64,000 nucleotides of DNA from Pseudomonas urmiensis (GTDB lineage Bacteria > Pseudomonadota > Gammaproteobacteria > Pseudomonadales > Pseudomonadaceae). The stretch spans positions 1,865,001-1,929,000 of the forward strand of contig NZ_JABWRE020000001.1 of assembly GCF_014268815.2 (NCBI RefSeq). Direction: 5' to 3'. A model generated the notes under the pieces. That model was not told where the DNA came from and ran no database searches. It saw nothing but the letters and a program-made list of their open reading frames with translations. Positions 59,320 to 64,000 of the stretch are shown here, piece by piece (position 1 is the first letter of the stretch; each line of letters starts with the position of its first letter). The position numbers and the translations under genes are program-made.

Positions 59320-61107
59320 TCACTTCTTGCCGGGTAACACCGAACTGAGGACTTGCTTGGCCGTCTGCACGATGACCCCGGCCTGGTCCGGGTCGCCCTT
59401 GAGCAAAGTGCCGGCAAATTTCTTCGCCTGCTCCAGCTTGATGTGGGGTGGCAGCGGTGGCACGTTGGGGTCGGTCTTGAACTCGATCAAGACCGGCCTA
59501 TCGGCGCTCAAGGCGCGTTCCCAGGCCGCGGCGACGTCGTCTTCGCGGTCGACGAAAATGCCCTGCAGGCCGATGGAAATGGCGAACAAGTGGTAAGGCA
59601 CGTCAGGAATCGTCTGCGACGCCTCGAACTTGGGATCGCCTTCCATCACGCGCTGCTCCCAGGTGACCTGGTTGAGGTCCTCGTTATTGAACACCGCACA
59701 GATCCATTGCGGGTTTTCCCATTGCTGCCAGTACTTGGCCACGGTGATCAGCTCGGCCAGGTTGTTCATCTGCATCGCGCCATCACCCACCAACGCGATC
59801 ACTGCGCGCTGCGGATGGGCAAACTTGGCGGCGATGGCGTAGGGCACGGCAGCCCCCATGCAGGCCAGGCCCCCGGACAATGAGCAGTGCATGCCCCGGC
59901 GAATCTGCAGGTCGCGGGCAAACCAGTTGGCGCAGGAGCCGGAGTCGCTGGTCACGATGCTGTTGTCGGGCAGGCGAGGGGAGAGCTCGTACACCACGCG
60001 CTGTGGGTTGATCGGGTCGGTCTTGACCATCGCACGTTTTGCCAAGGTTTTATCCCAACGTGCGCGCCAGCCTTCGACCTTTTTACGCCAACGGCGGTCG
60101 GTCTTGGGCTCGAGCAAAGGCAACAATGCGCGCAAGGTCTCTGCGGCGTCACCGACCAGGTTTACCTCCATCGGGTAACGCAGGCTGAGCATGTCTGCTT
60201 GCAGATCGATCTGCACAGCGCGGGCCTGGCCTTCCTTGGGCAGGAACTCGGAGTAGGGAAAGCCCGAGCCGATCATCAGCAGGGTGTCGCATTCGCTCAT
60301 CAGCTGATAGCTCGGTTCGGTGCCGAGCAAGCCTATGGCGCCGGTGACCCACGGCAGGTCATCGGGCATGGCGGCCTTGCCCAGTAGAGCCTTGGCCACG
60401 CCTGCGCCTAATGTGTCAGCGATGGCGATGACTTCATCGGTGGCCTGCAGGGCGCCGGCGCCTACCAGTATGGCGACTTTGCGCCCGGCATTGAGGACTT
60501 CGGCGGCGCGGCGCAGATCGCTGTCATAGGGCACCACCTTGGGCTTGCTGTAGCCAATGCCCGAATGCACCGTGCCGTGGGCATGCGCCGGTTGCTGGTA
60601 GGGCAAGTCCTGCAGGTCGTTGGGCAGAATCACTGTGGTTACCCGCCGCTCGCCGATGGCGGTGCGCACCGCGCGGTCAAGCAGGTGGCGCACCTGCGAG
60701 GGCGTGGCTGCCTGCTGGACAAATGCCCCGGAGACATCCTTGAACATCGACAGCAGGTCCAGCTCCTGCTGGTAGTGCCCGCCCAGTGCGGCCCTGGCTT
60801 GCTGGCCGACGATGGCCAGCACTGGCATATGGTCCATACGGGCATCGTAGAGACCGGTGAGCAAGTGCGAAGCGCCAGGGCCGGAGGTCGCGATACAGAC
60901 GCCCAGCTCACCGGTGAATTTGGCATGGGCACAGGCCATGAATGCAGCCATTTCTTCGTGGCGGGCCTGGATGAATTCAATCTTGCCCTTGGCCCGGCTC
61001 AGCGCACCGAATACACCGTTGATACCATCGCCGGGGTAGCCAAAGATGCGCCGTACCCCCCATTGATACAAGCGCTCTACCAGAAAATCGCCTACCGTGC
61101 CCGTCAT
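59320..61107 (-). CDS. thiamine-diphosphate-dependent oxidase/decarboxylase (pyruvate-oxidase-like)
   Basis: 595 residues of the acetolactate synthase/pyruvate oxidase superfamily. The N-terminal domain has RHEEMAAFMA with the catalytic Glu. The central Rossmann domain is VAILVGAGAL. The C-terminal domain carries the diphosphate-binding GDGAMQMNN...NN motif. YdaP/PoxB-like relatives decarboxylate pyruvate to acetate or oxidise 2-oxo acids. GGGAGAAGG precedes the ATG. It lies 98 bases upstream of paoA on the same strand; a shared transcript is possible but unproven. Confidence 0.85.
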   Translation of the reverse strand: MTGTVGDFLVERLYQWGVRRIFGYPGDGINGVFGALSRAKGKIEFIQARHEEMAAFMACAHAKFTGELGVCIATSGPGASHLLTGLYDARMDHMPVLAIVGQQARAALGGHYQQELDLLSMFKDVSGAFVQQAATPSQVRHLLDRAVRTAIGERRVTTVILPNDLQDLPYQQPAHAHGTVHSGIGYSKPKVVPYDSDLRRAAEVLNAGRKVAILVGAGALQATDEVIAIADTLGAGVAKALLGKAAMPDDLPWVTGAIGLLGTEPSYQLMSECDTLLMIGSGFPYSEFLPKEGQARAVQIDLQADMLSLRYPMEVNLVGDAAETLRALLPLLEPKTDRRWRKKVEGWRARWDKTLAKRAMVKTDPINPQRVVYELSPRLPDNSIVTSDSGSCANWFARDLQIRRGMHCSLSGGLACMGAAVPYAIAAKFAHPQRAVIALVGDGAMQMNNLAELITVAKYWQQWENPQWICAVFNNEDLNQVTWEQRVMEGDPKFEASQTIPDVPYHLFAISIGLQGIFVDREDDVAAAWERALSADRPVLIEFKTDPNVPPLPPHIKLEQAKKFAGTLLKGDPDQAGVIVQTAKQVLSSVLPGKK

Positions 61108-61305
61108 TGCCTTCTCCCGTTGATTGGTCGATAGGGGTCTGGACTTGACGCGGTTTGGGAAAGTTTCAACTATCTGGGTCGGTGGCGGGCTTCACGTCGT
61201 CACCGTGTGAGCTTGCCCAGTGTATGTGAAGCTGTACTGCAATCGAGCATGTCGGGTGAAAAGGCGGCAACGCTTGGAGTTCTTTGATTAGGGAGATAGC
61301 AGGCT

Positions 61306-61932
61306 ATGATGCGTTCCACCTTGGATCATCTGGTCATTGTGTCACCGACCCTGCCGTTGGGGGCCCAATTCGTCGAGCGTCAACTCGCAGTGCAGTTGCA
61401 GCCAGGTGGTAAGCACATGCGCATGAGCACTCACAATCTGCTCCTACGATTAGGAGAGTCGTTTTATCTTGAAGTCATTGCTCCTGACAGTGAGGCTCCT
61501 TTGCCTACGCGACCTAGGTGGTTCGGTCTGGATGAGCTAAGTGCGCAATCTTCGCCCTATTTAGCCCACTGGGTGGCGCGTACGGAGCGTCTGGATAGCG
61601 CAGACGAGAGCCTCAGGCAGGTTTTTGGAGAGATCGAACCGATGAGCAGGGGAGGTCTGTCGTGGAAAATTTCGATTCAGCCTGACGGGCATCTGCCTCT
61701 GCAAGGGGCTGTCCCTAGCCTGATCGATTGGGGCGAGTCGGAGCATCCCGCCAAGAGACTCGATGACAAAGGCTGTCAACTGCAACGTCTGGAAATTGCT
61801 CATCCCGAGCCCTGCGTAGTGGAACGCGAGCTGCAATCTATCGGCTTTACCGGGCCGGTCAGTGTATTACGCAGTGAGCGATACGCATTGAAGGCCTACA
61901 TCCTTACACCGCATGGCCTCAGGATTCTGTAG
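61306..61932 (+). CDS. glyoxalase-like domain (VOC) protein
   Basis: 208 residues resembling the glyoxalase_3-like domain. LDHLVIVSPTLPLGAQFVERQL is the first beta-alpha unit with the metal-binding His, HMRMSTHNLLLRLGESFYLEVIAP the second. No catalytic role is known for the subgroup. GGGAG lies about ten bases before the first of two adjacent ATGs. Single gene. Confidence 0.82.
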   Translation: MMRSTLDHLVIVSPTLPLGAQFVERQLAVQLQPGGKHMRMSTHNLLLRLGESFYLEVIAPDSEAPLPTRPRWFGLDELSAQSSPYLAHWVARTERLDSADESLRQVFGEIEPMSRGGLSWKISIQPDGHLPLQGAVPSLIDWGESEHPAKRLDDKGCQLQRLEIAHPEPCVVERELQSIGFTGPVSVLRSERYALKAYILTPHGLRIL

Positions 61933-62342
61933 CTCACGCGGTGTGCGATCTGTACTGGGTGAATAGTCACTGACGCGGTAGCAGCCCGTCTTATCGTTTA
62001 CACCGTCATAGCGCGACTCAGAACAGCCGCTGCACAGCTGGCCTTAGCTCAATGTTGCGGCGATGAGATTGCTTGGACGTTTCCTTGACTAATTTTTCAC
62101 ATCGCTTGGGAGACATTATCACCATCCCTACGTGTGATAGACCTTGCCCGCCTAGCAGCGGGCTTTCTTTTGCCCGCCATCTCACCCCGCCCGCATACCT
62201 TGGCCGTAGCTCGTTCACCTCTAGCAAATGCACTTGCACCTGAGTCCGCGGCTGATTGGCTTGGCCGTGCCGAGTAACGACCCTCAGTGCTTACCTCCCA
62301 AAAGAAGGAGTAAAACGCGTCGAGAGCTAAGGATGGACAGTG
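61933..62342. other. 410-base intergenic region with a terminator
   Basis: Between the VOC gene and the MerR end. Contains the U-tracted hairpin at 62146-62171; no gene or RNA is supported. A 73-codon reading frame on the minus strand (62018-62239) has no ribosome-binding site and overlaps the terminator. Confidence 0.5.
62146..62171 (+). terminator. Rho-independent terminator
   Basis: GCCCGC (62146-62151) / GCGGGC (62158-62163) with loop CTAGCA, then TTTCTTTT. It is on the plus strand, 214 bases after the VOC stop, so it may end that transcript or a small RNA. Confidence 0.65.
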
Positions 62343-62747
62343 CTACGGCTTCGATGCATGCCCAGTGAGGGGAGGGTAAGAAATAGTCAGTCCCTGGGCA
62401 ATGGCACTGGCTTCAAGCTTCACACGCTCTGCATCGAGAAAACCATACGTGGCTTGCAGATTGCTGATCTTCACTTGAATTTCAGCCATCTTGCTAGCGA
62501 CCAAGGCAGCGCCTTGTGCGCAATCGATGGTATTACCCCGTTTGGCCGCGAGGATTTCCCCGATTGCCGAAAGGGAAAAACCCATGCTTTGGGCATTTTG
62601 AATAAACCCCAGGTCGACAACGGTCTGATCGCTGTAGCTGCGGTAGTTGTTGGCCTGCCGCTGGGCCACGATAAGCCCGAGTTTCTCGTAATAGCGCAAT
62701 GCATGGCGGCCAATCCCACTTCGGCGCTCCAACTCTCCAATGTTCAC
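62343..62747 (-). CDS. MerR family transcriptional regulator
   Basis: 134 residues starting at GTG 62747 with AAGGA upstream. The N-terminal helix-turn-helix and wing are clear: NIGELERRSGIGRHALRYYEKLGLIVAQR...YRSY. The C-terminal part is a short coiled-coil (LVASKMAEIQVKISNLQATYGFL) with a single Cys (IDCAQGAAL), so metal or redox sensing is not evident. It is divergent from the SDR gene across a 72-base region that contains its likely operator. Confidence 0.88.
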   Translation of the reverse strand: MNIGELERRSGIGRHALRYYEKLGLIVAQRQANNYRSYSDQTVVDLGFIQNAQSMGFSLSAIGEILAAKRGNTIDCAQGAALVASKMAEIQVKISNLQATYGFLDAERVKLEASAIAQGLTISYPPLTGHASKP

Positions 62748-62758
62748 AGTAAATTTCC

Positions 62759-62790
62759 TTGACTGTAGAGCAGACTCTACACCTTAGCCT
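62759..62790 (+). promoter_or_regulatory. MerR-type promoter with dyad in the -35/-10 spacer
   Basis: -35 TTGACT (62759-62764) and a weak -10 TAGCCT (62785-62790) separated by 20 bases. A perfect dyad TGTAGAG-N4-CTCTACA (62764-62781) occupies the spacer. This is the classic overlong spacer of MerR-activated promoters and drives the SDR gene at 62820. The ribosome-binding site of merR lies alongside. Confidence 0.7.
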
Positions 62791-62819
62791 GCACCCATCA
62801 TCCAAACAAGGAGTCAGGC

Positions 62820-63884
62820 ATGAGTGTGGAATGCTTCGTAACCGGCGGCACTGGGTTTGTGGGTCAACATCTGCTGGCCCGTCTCACTGCGACAGGGCAC
62901 AAGACCTGGGTACTTATGCGCAGCCCTGAAAACATTGGGCGGCTCAGACAACAAGTGGAGCAACTGGGCGGTAACCCTAGATATATTCATGCCGTTGAGG
63001 GCGACATGAGCAGGGAGGCGCTTGGGCTCAGCGAGGCAGACAAGCAGCGCGTGTCTTCGGCCGCAGTTGCCTTCCACCTCGCGGCGCAATTTACCTGGGG
63101 GCTAAGCATGGAGCACGCCCGCGCAGTCAATGTGCAGGGGGCGCTGAGGGTCGCCAGGCTTGCGGCAAACCAGCGCATCCGATTACTGATGGTGGGCGGC
63201 TACATGCTGCAAAACCTTACCCACCTTGCCAGTATCGGGGTTGATCATGAGCGCCCTGAAAACACAAACTGGCCCGCAGTCTACGACCGTGTGGGTGGCT
63301 ACGAAGGCAGCAAGCTTGAGTCCCATTTCTCAGTTATGCGCTACATGCAGGAAGCGGGCGCCGATTACACCATCGTTCATCCTGCTACGGTGTGTGGCCA
63401 CAGTGAGAGTGGGCACATTCTGGAAGGACAACCCCTGGCCGAACTCATTCGAAATCTGGCACAAGGCAGGTTCAAAGCTGTCCCCGGTTCCCCCGAGCAC
63501 TGGTTGCCAGTGGTCAGTGTCGACTATCTGGTGGCGATGATAACCTGCGTGGCGTTCGACCCCTTGATGGCCAACCAGCAGGTGCTGGCACTCTATGAGC
63601 GCACACCAAATCTGCAGGAAATGCTTGGCCAGCTGGCAAACATGCTGGGGGTCAAGGCCCCCCGACGCCATGTAGCGATAGGTCTGCTTAGGTGGCTTTT
63701 GTCGATTCCTGGACTGGCGGCCCGATTCGCGATCAGCGCCGAGTCATTGAATTTCATTCAGACGCAGCGCTTCGATATGCGCCATAGCAAGCAACTGGAA
63801 CAAAGGTATCAGCTAACGCATCCGGACATGACACGCACCTTGGAAAACACAGTGCGATTCGTTAAGGGTTACTTAATCAACTGA
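62820..63884 (+). CDS. NAD(P)-dependent extended SDR / epimerase family protein
   Basis: 354 residues. The Rossmann motif TGGTGFVGQH is at 8-17, the middle region has AAVAFHLAAQFTW and the catalytic pair lies in YEGSK. The C-terminal half resembles thioester-reductase/male-sterility-type SDRs, but no reductase carrier domain is attached. AAGGAG precedes the ATG. Its promoter is controlled by the divergent MerR protein. The substrate is unknown; an aldehyde or steroid-like compound is possible. Confidence 0.85.
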   Translation: MSVECFVTGGTGFVGQHLLARLTATGHKTWVLMRSPENIGRLRQQVEQLGGNPRYIHAVEGDMSREALGLSEADKQRVSSAAVAFHLAAQFTWGLSMEHARAVNVQGALRVARLAANQRIRLLMVGGYMLQNLTHLASIGVDHERPENTNWPAVYDRVGGYEGSKLESHFSVMRYMQEAGADYTIVHPATVCGHSESGHILEGQPLAELIRNLAQGRFKAVPGSPEHWLPVVSVDYLVAMITCVAFDPLMANQQVLALYERTPNLQEMLGQLANMLGVKAPRRHVAIGLLRWLLSIPGLAARFAISAESLNFIQTQRFDMRHSKQLEQRYQLTHPDMTRTLENTVRFVKGYLIN

Positions 63885-64000
63885 AAGCAATCAGTCATGC
63901 AGTCATGCAATCTTCGATGAGGTAGCAGGGCCTTATGTTCGGTGATGCCCAAAGCTATCAGTAGCGATCATTTGCGGCGTGGGCTTTTGACTCATGGGGC

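Noticed and set aside
62018..62239. 73-codon frame on the minus strand
   Set aside because: No ribosome-binding site and it overlaps a terminator hairpin.
1..64000. tRNA, rRNA, insertion sequences, integrases
   Set aside because: No T-loop-like signatures, transposase motifs or terminal inverted repeats were seen on reading; a tool scan would be needed to be certain.

Overview
The window is chromosomal DNA from a Pseudomonas, most likely of the P. putida group. The basis is the high GC, five copies of the P. putida-type REP palindrome (cores like GCGGGCTTGCCCGC), and typical content: msuE/msuC/sfnR, azlCD, tctABC, an Anbu operon and paoABC. About 63 protein genes are supported. I see no rRNA, tRNA, CRISPR array, insertion sequence or prophage.

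Layout. 0-3.4 kb: the edge of a GlxA-like gene and a sulfonate/sulfone sulfur-scavenging operon (msuE-msuC-sfnR) behind a clear sigma-54 promoter. 3.5-12.5 kb: housekeeping and solo genes (a stand-alone PBP2, zinc alcohol dehydrogenase, two permeases, an acetyltransferase, small proteins, hemerythrin, CinA/PncC). 12.7-14.7 kb: a three-gene membrane-protein operon (YqjD/YqjE/DUF3618 type) with its own terminator. 14.7-16.3 kb: azlCD with a divergent Lrp-type regulator. 16.6-23.3 kb: an uncharacterised catabolic cluster (DUF3100 permease, M20 amidohydrolase, aldehyde dehydrogenase, hydroxyacid dehydrogenase, LysR). 23.3-27.2 kb: the Anbu proteasome-like operon with transglutaminase, alpha-E and ATP-grasp partners. 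27.5-40.8 kb: a sugar-acid cluster with LysR, TctABC, two MFS carriers, a lactonase-like amidohydrolase, PdxA2, an L-lyxonate-type dehydratase, an AraD1/GguC protein and alpha-ketoglutarate-semialdehyde dehydrogenase.

40.9-55.3 kb is a more accessory section of single genes and many regulators: SDR, PfpI, HIT, DUF3617, AraC, isochorismatase-like hydrolase, RidA, LysR, two AhpD-like proteins, AzoR, GNAT, MocR, AraC and cupin. It carries four copies of an intergenic repeat with the core TCGACCCATWGCGG. 55.5-61.1 kb holds a three-subunit molybdenum aldehyde oxidoreductase (paoABC-like, no Tat leader visible) and a thiamine-diphosphate oxidase-like enzyme. 61.3-64 kb ends with a glyoxalase-like protein and a MerR regulator divergent from an SDR gene across a textbook MerR-type promoter.

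The strongest system-level observations are: the complete Anbu operon, whose substrate is unknown; the L-lyxonate pathway, with residues matching the characterised dehydratase and an unexplained PdxA2/lactonase operon beside it; a repeated MocR operator upstream of both mocR and an AhpD-like gene; and the sigma-54/UAS arrangement before msuE. All functions are inferred by reading translated sequence; no database search was run.
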